DNA of 64,000 nucleotides from Asterias amurensis (lineage: Eukaryota; Echinodermata; Asteroidea; Forcipulatida; Asteriidae). The stretch is taken from contig NC_092661.1 of the NCBI RefSeq assembly GCF_032118995.1, positions 16,439,006-16,503,005 of the forward strand. The letters are read 5' to 3'. Positions 21,045 to 45,783 of this stretch are shown piece by piece. The translations under genes were made by a program, and so were the position numbers. Each line of letters starts with the position of its first letter. Position 1 is the first letter of the stretch. The notes under the pieces are model-generated. The model worked only from the letters and a program-made list of their open reading frames with translations. It was not told the origin of the DNA and did no database searches.

Positions 21045-22706
21045 TGTCTGGGCATTGCAACTTGTCTGGTACAATAATCTTGCTTATTAAGTGCCAATCA
21101 CACGACAGCCCTAGCATAATTTTAGCATGGTTGTAAAATGTCGCACGATGTGACCTGTAACATCACATGTTAAAAAAAAAAAACCACCGAGCCTGGACTT
21201 TCTGAAGGCACTATTTGTACACAGCCAATTGGAATAAAACCTTTAGTAAATATTTTATTGAGATTGCACTGTCTAAACTTTTGATATGATGAGGGGGCAC
21301 ATCTTAGCCCCATCCTTGAAATTAAAAAGTAAAGCTCATCTGAAGCTCCTGACTCGTTTCTACCTCCATGGTATGACTCAATTCACCTTCTCATTCAATT
21401 TAATAAACTAGACTTCAGCTGAAAGAACACGAAGTAATGCCACAAGGGTGTTTTTTCTTGTATTTTTCTCCTGCAAACTCGATTCTGAATGGATGTGTAT
21501 GGCAAAATGGTACCAGTGTCTGCTCATCTGGAGGTTGCTATACAAACGCTTACTCCGAATCATGTGACATAGTAACTGTCTCTGTAGTCTGAGGAATTCA
21601 AATGTAAGCGGTATCGTATAGCTTGGTTGTAAAATTTTACAAAATGTAGCTCTTGTGAAAGGATAACAAAAAATGTTGCTGTTCAAGTTTTCTTGAAAAT
21701 CTAGTCAAATAGTCTATAGTTTAGCCTTGCACCGAAACTTGCACCGAATTTCCGTTTTCACGGACTTACTCCAAGATTGCAGCACAAGGCGCACACAAAC
21801 CGCAAAAAAAGTTGGGGGGAAATTAGTCCACGGCACCACTGAAAAGTTTATTTTATTGTAAACCAATTCCCTAAGTATTTGACTTTTTATTTGGTGATGT
21901 ATTTTATAAAATAATCCAATATTGAATTGAATTGAATTGAATTGAATTGAATTGAGAGTTTGGATGTGTCAGTTTGTGAAAACGGAAAATGCCAGTTTCT
22001 GCAAATTTTTGATGCCACGACTCAAACGGACAAAAACCTTTGATGCTTCCCATGCTTATCATAATTTTTATTAGGACGGGAAAAAAAACACAAAAAAAAC
22101 AAACACCGCAGGTATAAAATATTTCAAATCATCTAGTCCCTATGCTGAAGAAAAATGGTTGAAAGTACCCCGGACTTTTGTACGAAAGCTTGACTTTAAA
22201 AAAATGTTGGTGATGAAGAAAAATCGTGAAGATCATACATTTTACAAAAACGTTGCCCGGTCCAATGATGATGATAGTAGAAAACTTTCCTTGAAATATT
22301 TTTGTCTGAAATATCATATATATCACTATATTTTTTGTATCGATGTCATGCCAATTTGTGTACTCTGTTTTTGACTATTTTAGTGACCCAGATGGCCGAT
22401 CGAAAAACTTCTACATGTTTGTCGTTTTACATGTAGGCCTATGTATACAAATGGTGGATTACACTGTCAGCAACTGTTTTTTTTTTTTAAAGCAAAAACC
22501 AAATATGTTCATTTAGATTTGTCCTTTATCTATGGTCTCTGATTGCTTCTTTTACTGGTTTCTACGTTTGTGTCTGGTTGTATGTCAGTGACGGATTATA
22601 AGAGCTAGCTTAAAACTGAAGAAATGGTACAATAATGCATGACTACCATTGATTGACAGTTTGGCGCTTCATTAGTACAGTGTTTTATCATTAGTATTAA
22701 TCATAG
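21045..22706. other. No gene; pentanucleotide microsatellite
   Basis: (ATTGA)n occupies about 21921-21955. The remainder is AT-rich with short open frames lacking domains. Nothing else is supported. Confidence 0.5.
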
Positions 22707-23095
22707 TTAAAGGAACACGTTGCCTTGGATCGGACGAGTTGGTCTATAAAAAGCGTTTGTAACCGTTTAAAAAAAATGCATATGGTTGGAAAGATGTTTT
22801 AAAAGTAGAATACAATGATCCACACTAGTTTGCCTCGAAATTGCGTGGTTTTCCTTTTACTGTGCGAACTAACACGGTCGGCCATTTATGGGGGTCAAAA
22901 ATTTGACTCCCATAAATGGCCGACCGTGTTAGTCGACAAGCTAAAAGGAAAACCGTACAATTTCGAGGCATGTTTGTGTGGATCATTGTATTCTACTTTT
23001 ACATTATCTTTCTACCCACATGCATTTTATAACAAACGGTTACAAACGCTTTTCAAAGACCAACTCGACCGATCCAAGGCAACGTGTTCCTTTAA
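22707..23095. mobile_element. TTAA-family C MITE
   Basis: A complete copy running from TTAAAGGAACACGTTGCC to GGCAACGTGTTCCTTTAA. The central palindrome is GGCCATTTATGGGGGTC-AAAAATTT-GACTCCCATAAATGGCC. Confidence 0.92.
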
Positions 23096-23294
23096 CCTAC
23101 TAGATACAGATAAAACTCACCAGTAAAATTGTGATGCACAGTTTACACACTGTGTGCTTCCCATCCGCCAAATACGCCGTGCTTATAAGGTTGGTTGGTG
23201 CCAAGTGGTATCAATGCAATACCACATTGACAAATGAATATCAATGGGAGGGGCGCATGGTCTTTTCTTTTCTTTTACGATGACGCACGGTGTT

Positions 23295-24058
23295 TAGGCC
23301 CTAGGCTAGACTTGACTCAAGTCCCAATCCCGTGCCATCCCAAGAAAGCTACTGCTTTGTGATGCTCTGCATTCCAAAACCTGTTCCGCATGCGGGACAG
23401 GGACTTGACGATGTCGCAGTCGCCCATGTAAATGTATTCACTTACTTCACGGCACGTTAATTACGTGTACGTTTTGACCAATCAAACGAAAAGAAGACTA
23501 GTTGATTTGTCACTTGTGGGTTAAGTACTGTGTTGATGATTGAAATACATTTGTTAATGACAAAATAATTATAAAAAAAGAAAGCACTAAATGTTCATTT
23601 GAATTTAAGTAATACGTTGTAACATACATTTGGGGTCGGTTTTGTTTGCAAAATTTGAATTTTGGGAAGTGCAATAAAACGACTTTTGACACCGACACCC
23701 CCCTCCCTGCTAATGAGTTTACCCGCCCCACATGCGTTCCGCGTATAATACGCGTGCCTTACAACGTCTTCTACTGTGATGTCACAGAGTATAATGAATA
23801 TTTTTACCGGCAGGGCAGCGCTTCCTTCCACGCTCCCATTGGTTTTGTACATCTCCCCCCATTTGGGGAGATTTTTCAATAACAACGTGCAGAGCAAGAA
23901 ACGACTTCGTCAAGTCCCATTCTCGGGACCACATTTTTGACGGCGGGTTGCGCACTGTACTGTATGCTACGGGGTTGTTTCATAGTAAGTTGAGGTAATA
24001 GCTAGGGACCTCTCACACGAGAATGGGACTTGAATCAAGTCTAGCCCTATAGGCCTAC
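23295..24058. mobile_element. Inverted-repeat element of 764 bp, class unknown
   Basis: The left terminus TAGGCCCTAGGCTAGACTTG continues to ACTCAAGTCCCA. The right terminus is the inverted complement, TGGGACTTGAATCAAGTC then TAGCCCTATAGGCCTA. A second inner pair (CTTGACGATGTCG near 23405 against CGACTTCGTCAAG near 23902) suggests nested symmetry. No transposase is visible. Confidence 0.6.
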
Positions 24059-24381
24059 CATCCAGTCTGAATCCAAGCATGGAGCTTCCAGCCCGCCCAC
24101 CAAGTTGTTATCCGATCATCCGATGTATACTGAACCGTAGTATCACTAACTGTGTGAAAAAAAAGGGTCAACAAAAAGTTCAATTCCTTTTCATGTTTTC
24201 CCTAACAAACAGGAGAGAGTGTTCAGTGTCAACTAATGTTTGTTTTGAGAAAAAAAAACACACACACAATCCAGATCAACTTCGTTTTGACCCTGACATG
24301 TATGAAGCAAATAATATGAGGCAGTTGGTGAACTCAGAGGTATATACCATGTGATTTTAACCAGGTTCAACCATTGCTCAA

Positions 24382-24770
24382 TTAAAGGAACACGTTGCCT
24401 TGGATCGGTCGAGTTGGTCTTTGAAAAGCGTTTGTAACCGTTTTTTATAAAATGCATATGGTAGATAGATGTTGTAAAAGTAGAATACAATGATCCACAC
24501 AAACATGCCTCGAAATTGCGTGGTTTTCCTTTTACCTTGTCGACTAACACGTCGGCCATTTATGGGGGTCAAAATTTTGACTCCCATAAATGGCCGACCA
24601 TGTTAGTTCGCACAGTAGAAGGAAAACCACGCAATTTCGAGGCAAACTTGTGTGGATCATTGTATTCTACTTTTACAACATCTTTCCAACCATATACATT
24701 TTATAAAAAACGGTTACAAACGCTTTTGTTTTGACCGACTCGTCCGATCCAAGGCAACGTGTTCCTTTAA
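24382..24770. mobile_element. TTAA-family C MITE
   Basis: A complete palindrome from TTAAAGGAACACGTTGCC to GGCAACGTGTTCCTTTAA. The centre is GGCCATTTATGGGGGTC with its inverted partner GACTCCCATAAATGGCC. Confidence 0.92.
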
Positions 24771-24815
24771 AATGGTTAAATTACACTATAGAAAAATAGC
24801 CAAACAGCCATGGGC

Positions 24816-25183
24816 TTAAAAAGGCAGTGTGGACACTATTGGTCATTACTCAAAATAATTATTAGCATACAACCTTTCTTGGTGACGAGTAATGGGGAGA
24901 GGTTGATGGTATAAAACGTGAGAAACGGCTCCCTCTGAAGTGCCATAGTTTTCGAGAAAGAAGTAATTTTCCACGAATTTGATTTCGAGACCTCAGATTT
25001 AGAACTTGAGGTCTCGAAATCAACCATCTAAACGCACACAACTTTGTGTGACAAAGGGTGTTTTTTCTTTCATTATTATCTCGCAACTTCAATGACCGAT
25101 TGAGCTTAAATTTCCACAGGTTAGTTATTTTATGCATATGTTGAGATACACCAACTGTGAAGGCTAGTCTTTGACAATTACCA
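24816..25183. mobile_element. TTAA-family A MITE, right terminus lost
   Basis: It begins TTAAAAAGGCAGTGTGGACA and reaches CTTTGACAATTACCAA, where the next family A copy starts at once. The terminal AGTGTCCACTGCC block is deleted at the junction. Confidence 0.85.
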
Positions 25184-25555
25184 AAAGGCAGTGGACAATA
25201 TTATTGGTAATTACTCAAAATAATTATTAGCACAGAACCTTACTTGGTAACGAGTAATGGAGAGTATAAAACATCGTGAGAAATAGCTCCCTCTGAAGTG
25301 ACGTAGTTTTCAAGAAAGAAGTAATTTTCCACGAACTTGATTTCGAGACCTCAGAATTAGATTTTGGGGTCTCGAAATCAAGCATCTGAAATCACACAAC
25401 TTCTGCGGGTGACAATGTTTTTTTTATCTCGCAACTTCGACGACCAATTAAGCTCAAATTTTCACAGGTTTGTTATTTTATGCATAATTATGTTGAGATA
25501 CACCAAGTGAGAAGACTGGTCTTTGATAATTACCAACAGTGTCCAATGTCTTTAA
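25184..25555. mobile_element. TTAA-family A MITE, head-to-tail with the preceding copy
   Basis: It begins AAGGCAGTGGACAATATTAT and ends GTGTCCAATGTCTTTAA, with the centre TTTCGAGACCTCAGAATTAG facing TTTGGGGTCTCGAAATC. The two elements are in the same orientation and share one deleted boundary. Confidence 0.85.
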
Positions 25556-25744
25556 CTCATTTTCTCAGAACTCTTCTTCACCTTGCACGAAGGCGGGGGG
25601 GGGGGGCGACTTTATTAATGGGCGGGGGGACTCTGGCGGGGCGGGGCGACTTTGTGGGGCGACATTGTTTGGGGCGAGTTTGTACATGGAGGTGGTGAGC
25701 TTGTTGGGGGCGACTTTATCGGGGCGATATGACTGATATAAGAC

Positions 25745-26035
25745 TCGCTTTCTTTTGTTGATAAACAAGCCGCCTTGTTTGTCATGGACGGTCGAATGTT
25801 TGTAAAACACTCAATCGTGTTTAACCAAAATTCATGATTTCTGCAAACTTTATTAAAATACCCCCATAGGCCGATGAGTTGTTGTGTTTTCAACAAAATC
25901 ATCACAATGTTTGAATATTTTTGCAACAATGTTACAAACAGTAGCGATCTGTTTTTGATTTGCATTTATGGCTTTCCGTGGTTTTCCAAACTGGGGCGGG
26001 CAAAAACTCGGGCTGTGACGTTGCAAAAGAAAAGT
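25745..26035. mobile_element. MITE with TTTCTTTTG termini
   Basis: It starts CGCTTTCTTTTGTTGATAAA and ends GTTGCAAAAGAAAAGTCTATA-like sequence. It is the opposite-orientation relative of 16066-16400. G-rich low-complexity sequence (GGGGCGACTTTG repeats) precedes it at about 25593-25735. Confidence 0.7.
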
Positions 26036-26608
26036 CTATATATGAATCCCTACGGCTGCACCGTCACTTCCGATATTAATTTTCCTTCTTTTGTTAACCT
26101 CGCATACCATATCCCTTTGGAATGCTTTTGATAACTGATGTTAAACAACTGTAGTGCATCAGTTAGTAGGCCCTACCGAAAGTTGCATAGGCCGCCGGAG
26201 AAAATAAAAAAAAAAGTTCCGCGTCACCGCCAACAGTAGAGGGAGCTATTCTATACTATTGTAGTCTGGTTCACAATGACATCATGCATGAGACTCCGTA
26301 GGGATTAGACTGTGTGTGTGTATTGTGTGCAAGAGGCAGGAACCACACGCTACTACTTACAATACAAAAACATGAACTGATGAACAATCGACTGCTTTAA
26401 TTAACAGGGAATTAACTGTCTGCTAATAAAATGCTGAGAAAAAGGTACGAGTTTTCGTTTTATTATTAAGTAACAGGAGTTGAAATGACAATTTGTGTAC
26501 GTTTCAAGTACCATAGTTTTGTTCATAATAAAAATACAATACAGAATTTTACTAAAAAAAAAAAATAGTAATTTAGTTAGGGCCTAGTAGTTTCACTTAT
26601 TATGATGA
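26036..26608. other. No gene recognised
   Basis: Short open frames only, with no conserved motif and no transposon termini recognised. Confidence 0.45.
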
Positions 26609-27207
26609 GTCAACTCGGTCCCAAAAGTCAACTCGGTCCCAGTCAACTCGGTCCCAGTCAACTCGGTCCCAAGTCAGCTCGGTCCCAAGTCAACTAGGTC
26701 CATATGGTTGACAGGAAGTAATAGTATGTAAACAAAAAAAGGCCTTCAAATGCTCCTTGCTTTCAACCAGACTCCAGAGTTGTTTTCTGTATGGCTCTAC
26801 TCAACAATTCATTAATTGACAAACATTAATAGTCGAATCCTCCTTGATTTCTTTTCAAGTAACTTACATTTCAAATTAAATAATATAAAAACAGTACAAA
26901 TTACATAATTATTAAAATAAAGGAAATTAATGTTAACTTTGGTTAAAATAATAAAAACTTTCAAGTTAACTTATAAGAATACTAAATAATATCCAAAATA
27001 TACTAATTAAAAAACTAAAACTATTAGGGAAATTAATGTTTGGTTGAAAATAAATAACAAATATAGGAGCCCAAATATAATATTCTCCAAATAACTTGGG
27101 TTGCGGTCCCTCCCGATCCGCCCGTGCAAGCTTCCCTGGTGTCTTGGGACTGAGTTGACTTGGGACCGAGTTGACTGGGACCGAGTTGGCTTGGGACCGA
27201 GTTGACC
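26609..27207. mobile_element. Foldback-type element with iterated GTCAACTCGGTCCCA ends
   Basis: Six tandem copies of GTCAACTCGGTCCCA with 0-4 bp spacers occupy 26609-26701. Four copies of the inverted complement TGGGACCGAGTTGAC occupy about 27144-27207. The 440-bp interior is AT-rich. Inverted termini made of short tandem iterons are the hallmark of foldback-type transposons; family membership is inferred only from this layout. Confidence 0.65.
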
Positions 27208-27780
27208 GGTACCCATAATTTCGACTCACCCTCGCAGGCCTCTTTTTCGACGGATGGTCGTAACGTCTTTGTTTCACTTTCAACAAATCTTCACCACTTC
27301 TTATTGAGGTCGAATCACACTGCAGCGATAACGAGAACGATATTGATAACGACCCAAAGAGAACGCATTATATCATATTCATAGATATAGTAATAGAATA
27401 GAATAACTAGATCGACCGCGCGTACATACGCGGGTGCGATTGGGGCCGCCATGGCCTATCTCCTGTGTACGTTTTCTGTGTGTGCCGTCAGCACGTGACT
27501 TTTTTGCCGTGACTGATCTATAATAGTTTGAGTATAATGCTTCTGAAGTTAAAGATAGCCCTACACCTGGATTTGTTTTTAAAAAAATCGTCACATATTT
27601 TGGGTAAATATCAAATTATTTTTTAGTGTGAAGTTTTCAAAATATCTCAACGATCTTGACAACTTGCTCGTTTGCGAAACGCACACACATTCTCATAATA
27701 ATAGTCAGGCTCCCTTAACCACTTAACAATAATGATACAATCAATTGCTACAATTCAAGGAACCCGACTAATTGAGAGTA
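27208..27780. other. No gene recognised
   Basis: No domain, splice-linked exon or element terminus is seen, apart from the LINE fragment that starts downstream. Confidence 0.4.
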
Positions 27781-28395
27781 AATGTAAATCTCTACTGTGA
27801 GCATGTCAATCAAGGGCACCAAGCAGCAAATCATTAATGATTGGAACGGTCTCCCACACAAAGTAGTGAATGCCAAAACAGTGTCAATATTCGCTCGAAT
27901 CGTTGTCCAAGCCAGAAAATACGACCACATTTCGCCAGTCCTAAGACGCCTACATGTACATTGGCTCCCCATCGCAAAGAGGATCACCTTCAAAATCTGC
28001 CTACTTGTGTTTAAAGTTCTGCATGGACAAGCCCCACGGTATCTTTGTGAACTCATCTTCACTAAGCACAGCAGTCGTGCTCTACGGTCTGCTGGATCTC
28101 ACTTGCTGGTAGAGCCAAGGTCTAGAACAATTTGTGACGGAGACCGTGCTTTCGTCAAAGCTGCTCCTGCCCTTTGGAATATGCTCCCAGTCTCACTTCG
28201 CCAAACAACATCTCTCAACAACTTTAAGGGGGAACTGAAAACACACTTGTTCACTTAGACTTTCATTGGGTTTCATTATGTTTAGTTTATTCTTCATTTT
28301 CTATTGTATAATTTTTTCATTTTGTGTAGGCGCCTTGATCGGTTTTCTGGAAAAGTGCGCATTATAAATCCGTATTATTATTATTATTATTATTC
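27781..28395 (+). mobile_element. 5'-truncated CR1/L2-like LINE, 3' end
   Basis: An open frame (27797-28258) ends in the C-terminal tail typical of CR1/L2-type reverse-transcriptase proteins. KYDHISPVLRRL is followed by HWLPIAKRITFKI, VLHGQAPRYL, GDRAF, APALWNMLP and ELKTHLFT, then stop. The 3' untranslated tail has GTAGGCGCCTTGATCGG and ends in (TTA)n at about 28372-28393, as expected for this retrotransposon group. The reverse-transcriptase core and endonuclease are missing. A fragment of the same protein region lies at 36963-37041. Confidence 0.85.
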
Positions 28396-29614
28396 AAGAA
28401 AGAGCTCGATGCCTATTGGAAGGAATCAATGATAGGATATGGGGTCACAAAGGCATTAAAGCCTAAACAATTTCTCCCATCAATCATTAGTAATGTAAGT
28501 AAGTCAGTAAGCAAGGCGGGGGCATGGAGGCAATCACTTTCATGGCCTCCGTGATGTAATACATCAGGCCTGCACTCCCCGACTAGAACTATACATGAGT
28601 GACATGGTTTATTTTAAGTTCCACTCTTTTCACTGTGGACTACAACCCTCGGGAGGCCCAGACTTTTTTTTCACCCTAGGACGGTTACCCCGGTGCACTC
28701 TACTCTGTGTCCCTATTTCACTGGATTCTGGTTGTACGTTTCAAGTTACCGCTTACCCCTACTAAAGAGCAGTCACTTCTCCCCGGGGTATGCCCATTTG
28801 CCAGGGCAGACCAGGGGTAAAGCGGGCCAGGCCTGTAGGCTTCGTTTTTGAAAGGACAATTGTTAATTTGTACTGTACTAGCATTTCAAGGGCACCAAGG
28901 CAATGACCAGGGGCAACGGAGGCAATCGCCTTCGTTGCCTCCGTGAAGTATCAGGCCTGGCGGGCATAGTGTGAAAAAGGCCCGCTGTTATTCCCCAGGG
29001 GTGTAGCCCCAAGGATTAGAGTAGTGTGAAAAGGGCATTAAAAGTGTACATTGTATCAACAACTGTTGCTGTGTAAAACCCATCATCATCATTCGGCAAA
29101 GGCCTTATCTTCAAATTGTAATGGGGTTTCACTCCTGAAGTCGCCGCCATAATCTGCTCTCTTTTAATCGTTTCTCTTCTCAGCTCTCCTACATGAATAA
29201 CCCAAGTTAAGCCCTTCTACACTAGTTATTTCCCGGAAAACAAATTCCTGGGAACTTTTTGTCGTACTTTTCACACTACAAAAAAAAACTCCTGGGAATT
29301 TACCGGGAAATAACTTATTCCCAGGAAATCATAAACCCTGCTCAGGGGAAGGGTTTCAAAAGGGAGGTTAAAAGGTTTTTCCCCGGGAAAAAGCAGCGAG
29401 TTAGAACAAAAGCAGGGTTAACTTACCCAAACTTTTGCGTCCACTGTGTTGAGACTTCCGCATAGGCTGACCAGATTTCCTGGGGTTCAATCGTAATTGT
29501 GAAACGACCATACATCTGTACGTTATTCTCGGTAACTAGTACTCACAGGAGTTACCAAATTGGAATAGTGAGAACAGTTGCTGAGGTGGCGGTGAAAAAG
29601 GGCTCAAGTTTAAA
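28396..29614. other. No gene; GC-rich interspersed repeat pieces
   Basis: At about 28885-28985 the sequence GGGCACCAAGGCAATGACC and GGGGCAACGGAGGCAATC matches the element that also occurs near 51105-51190, 54440-54600 and 45360-45890. A CCCGGGAAATAAC/TTCCCAGG-type palindromic stretch lies at 29228-29400. No coding exon is seen. Confidence 0.5.
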
Positions 29615-30003
29615 GTATTAAAAAAAAACAATCAAAATTTCCACATACTAAACTTACATAGTTTGAAGATAATGATAATAGAAAGTTTCTCTTAAAATAT
29701 TACTTACTGAGGTGCTCTAGTTATTGAGAAATTAGTAAAACAAAATAATTTTGTATCAGTGAGACGAAAATTCTTTGAGCATGTAAAAACGTATTAACCA
29801 GTTTATGGTATTATAACATACCATAGCTGGTTAATACGTTTTTTACATGCTAAATCTGAGACAGAAATTATTTTTGTGACATTGTTTTACTCATTTCTCA
29901 ATAACTACAGCACCTCAGTAAGTTATATTTCAAACTGTGTAAGTTTAATGTAAATCTGTGGACATTGTGTTTTGTGTTAGAAAAAAGTACCCAGACCTTT
30001 TAG
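29615..30003. mobile_element. TTAA-family E MITE
   Basis: Arms contain AAACTTACATAGTTTGAAGA and the inverted TCAAACTGTGTAAGTTTAA. The inner part has an extra palindrome around ACCATAGCTGGTTAATACG. The right end is AAAGTACCCAGACCTTTTAG; the left terminus is degraded. Confidence 0.75.
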
Positions 30004-30371
30004 ATCTGAATTCATAAATACCCCAGACAGTTTCTCTACTCCTATTGGTGGAGAACGTGTCACGTGGGTGTGTTAAAACCTTTGATAATGACCAGCTGGA
30101 GCTGTTTATACCAAGCTGGCTTCCGCGTGTCGGGCGCGCAAGATTATCACGCGGAACGCAATTCATAGCTATAGTAACAGCGTGTAATCTAAGCGCGTGC
30201 GTACACACAACCAACGCGCATCGAACAGATTCTTCACAAAGTTTTGAAAAAAAATATTTCAAACCTCAAATTTTCAATTGTTAAAGTGTCTATAATTGTG
30301 TTTTTTTAATGTTCTTTAACAAAAGGGCATTTGTGAATGGGAATAAAAGAGTAGTGACTCGTTTTTAAAGA

Positions 30372-30478
30372 TCCGTTTAAAACCTTGCAGGGTCGTTGCC
30401 AAGCGATAAAGGCCTCGCCTTCGCCTCGGGCCTTTATCACACGGCCGCCGACCCTGCCGGCTTTAAACGGGCGTTGAA
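30372..30478. repeat. GC-rich snapback about 150 bp upstream of TMEM50
   Basis: CGTTTAAAACCTTGCAGGGT faces the inverted GACCCTGCCGGCTTTAAACG, with GATAAAGGCC facing GGCCTTTATC inside. It is a compact palindromic element between the family E MITE and the gene start. An effect on the promoter is possible but not shown. Confidence 0.7.
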
Positions 30479-30629
30479 GAACTCGTCGCTACCCCTTTAT
30501 TCCCTTATTCACCACTCACCTGAGATTGTTCATTGTCTTTGATATATATAGGTCTCCACATTACTGAGTGAGGTACGTGTAAACCAGATCTAAAAAAAAC
30601 AGAGTAAGTTAGGCGATAGAGAGAAAAAG

Positions 30630-43438
<12,809 letters not shown>

Positions 43439-44173
43439 ACGACAGCGTCTTGTAACATATCATTTTTTTGGTGTATTTGTAAGTGTTTTTATTTTTATTT
43501 TTTTATAAATATTTAGGTCTAAGGCCTTCAAATTGTCACGCTTTGGCCATGTTCTCGTCCCATTCAGATCAGGAAGGTAAAAAAATAGTCAGACCCCTAG
43601 TTTGTCAAATTAAACTTCGTAGTCATTGCCGTGCAATGCAGGGGACAAGACGAGGATGTTTGTGACATGATCATAATAATGCCTTACATCTATGACTGGA
43701 CCCCAAGGCGCTATACAATTTAAAATAGTACGACTCACGAGGCATAAATAAACAAAGAGCATTTATACAAGATTTCTTAAAATATAAACCACATAAATGC
43801 ACCAGCAAGTAATTAAAACCACACAACACAAAAGTTAAAAAGTTACCATAAAGGCTATATGTAAGGTTTTATTCAGGATTTGGTACAGGGCTGTCCAAAT
43901 TTGCTGGAAATTTAAAAAACTGGTCCAAATTGTTCACTTACAATACAAATACATGTTAATATCAGATACAACAGGGTGTCCAAATGTCAAACAGGTCGTC
44001 AAAAAGACACCCATGCACCCCTCTGACTAACACTATGGTTGTATGGCTTCTGACTGGCACCCCTGAACAAAGATATTGACTATTAGGGAGATCTTCAACA
44101 TGTGGCTAGATAGCTTAGTTGGTAAAGCGCCCGGCTCATTAACGTGGAGGTCGAAAGGTTCAGTGCCTTTAAG
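43439..44173. other. TMEM50 3' flank; SINE-like remnants
   Basis: Candidate 3' UTR follows the stop. AATAAA-like strings occur near 43747, but the poly(A) site is uncertain. CCAAGGCGCTATACAATTT (43708) resembles a SINE/LINE tail on the minus strand. 44100-44165 has a tRNA-like head (ATAGCTTAGTTGGTAAAGCG) with a weak B-box. Confidence 0.5.
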
Positions 44174-44459
44174 TTAAAGCCATTGGACACTTTCGGTAAA
44201 CAGTATTGTCCAAGGCCCACACTTCAGGTATACAAACCTGTGAAAATTTGGGCTTAATCGTTCATTGGAGTCGGGAGAAAATAACGGGAAAACCCACCCT
44301 TGTATCCGCGCGTTTCGCCGTGTCATGACATGTGTTTAAAATAAATCCGTAATTCTTGTTAGCGAGAATTGATATTGTTTTACTGTTTTCTCAAAAAGTA
44401 AAGCATTTCATGGAATAATATTTCAAGAGAAGTATTTCAAAAGGGTCCAATGGCTTTAA
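44174..44459. mobile_element. TTAA-family D MITE, internally deleted
   Basis: It runs from TTAAAGCCATTGGACACTTT to AAAAGGGTCCAATGGCTTTA, then A. It has lost about 80 bp of the right arm (no CTTCTGTAAACCC block). Downstream, 46263-46310 is another family D left-end fragment. Confidence 0.85.
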
Positions 44460-44879
44460 ACAATTCAAGAAGATGTGTCGTTATGTTCTTCTTTGTTTTT
44501 ATACATTTTAGACAATTCGTTCACGTAAGAGGCAAACACAGTATGGTTTCTGGGTTTTGGTCCCTTCTTATGTGAACATTTTACCACCCTACATGTAAGA
44601 TACTGCCTTTGAACTTGTGATGCACAGCAACAGCCATTTAATATTTTCTAGTTTGCAAATGTGTATTATAAAAAAATGTGTATAATGTGCATAGGATATT
44701 GTTTGTTTTTGTATAAAAAGTGGTTTGGAATAATATGCAATCTCTCGTAGCTTTTAATATTAGTAAGAATTTGTTAATTTTATTTGCACCCCTCACCTGA
44801 GCAGTTGAAACAGCCAATTAAATGCCACAGGGTACATAGTAGTTTTATAGTAAAGCGTAGGGTGGTCGGGTTGGCATAT
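44460..44879. other. No gene recognised
   Basis: AT-rich intergenic sequence between TMEM50 and MSH2. Nothing is identified. Confidence 0.45.
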
Positions 44880-45030
44880 GCCTCTCTTAATATTTATGCA
44901 TGACATCATAAGTCTTACCCTTAAATGAGGCTATGGGCGCACGTCCCCCATCACTTGCAGTGGCTGCGCGCATCGCCTCATTTTGAGTTAGCGTTGTGAC
45001 GTACCTCATGCATAAATGTTAAGAGAGGCG
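44880..45030. mobile_element. MITE, TATGCCTCTCTTAATATTTA termini
   Basis: TATGCCTCTCTTAATATTTA and GCATGAC face the inverted CATGCATAAATGTTAAGAGA, then GGCGTA. The length is about 150 bp and the interior includes AATGAGGC/GCCTCATT. Confidence 0.75.
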
Positions 45031-45359
45031 TACAGTGGTGTGTTTCCTCGCCTTCCACCTCTAGGACCCCGGTTTGAATAATGCCGGGGACACTTTGTGG
45101 ATTGGGTTTTCAGTCCTTACCTGAGGGCAAGGGTTTTCCCCGGAATAAATCTCTTGGGTTTTTCCTCCCACAACTAAAACTGAAACTTCCTTCCTGGTCT
45201 TTTCTCCATTGGGTTCTTGGCTAGTACAGTGATCAAGTTCGATTTTCTGAAAGTCCTTGGCTTCACAACCAGAGTAAATGAAATGAAAATGCATTGTTCA
45301 GCTTGCGAGAAATGCAGGCCATCATCAGGCCTGGAATTACCTGCAGGCCATTGAGGCCA

Positions 45360-45783
45360 TGACCTCTGTTGCCCCTGGTCTTGGCCTCGGTACCCCTGGC
45401 CATGACCTCTGTTGCCCCTGGTCTTGGCCTTATTGGTGCCCCTGGTCTTGGCCTTATTGGTGCCCCTGGTCTTGGCATTATTGGTGCCCCTGGTCTTGGC
45501 CTCCAGCGCCCTGGTCTTGGCCTTGGTGCCCCTGGCCGTGGACTCCGTTGCCCCCGGTCTTGGCCTTATTGGTGCCCCTGGTCTTGGCCTTATTGGTGCC
45601 CCTGGTCTTGGCCTTATTGGTGCCCCTGGTCTTGGCCTTATTGGTGCCCCTGGTCTTGGCCTTATTGGTGCCCCTGGTCTTGGCCTTATTGGTGCCCATG
45701 GCCATGACCTCTGTTGCCCCTGGTCTTGGCCTTGGTGCCCATGGTCTTGGCCTTGGTGCCCCTGGTCTTGGCCTCGGTGCCCT
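45360..45783. repeat. 24-bp GC-rich minisatellite inside an interspersed element
   Basis: The main unit is TTATTGGTGCCCCTGGTC followed by TTGGCC, with degenerate 18-24-bp variants at both ends. It is flanked by ATTCCAGGCC (45330 side) and, after 45783, by the arms of an element also found at 54440-54600. Long collagen-like open frames on both strands are a by-product of a unit length divisible by three. Confidence 0.9.

Noticed and set aside
27797-28258. Host gene of 153 codons
   Set aside because: The protein is the C-terminal tail of a CR1/L2-like LINE, followed by its typical (TTA)n end.
44100-44165. tRNA gene near the TMEM50 3' end
   Set aside because: The B-box is degenerate and the cloverleaf fails; probably a SINE remnant.
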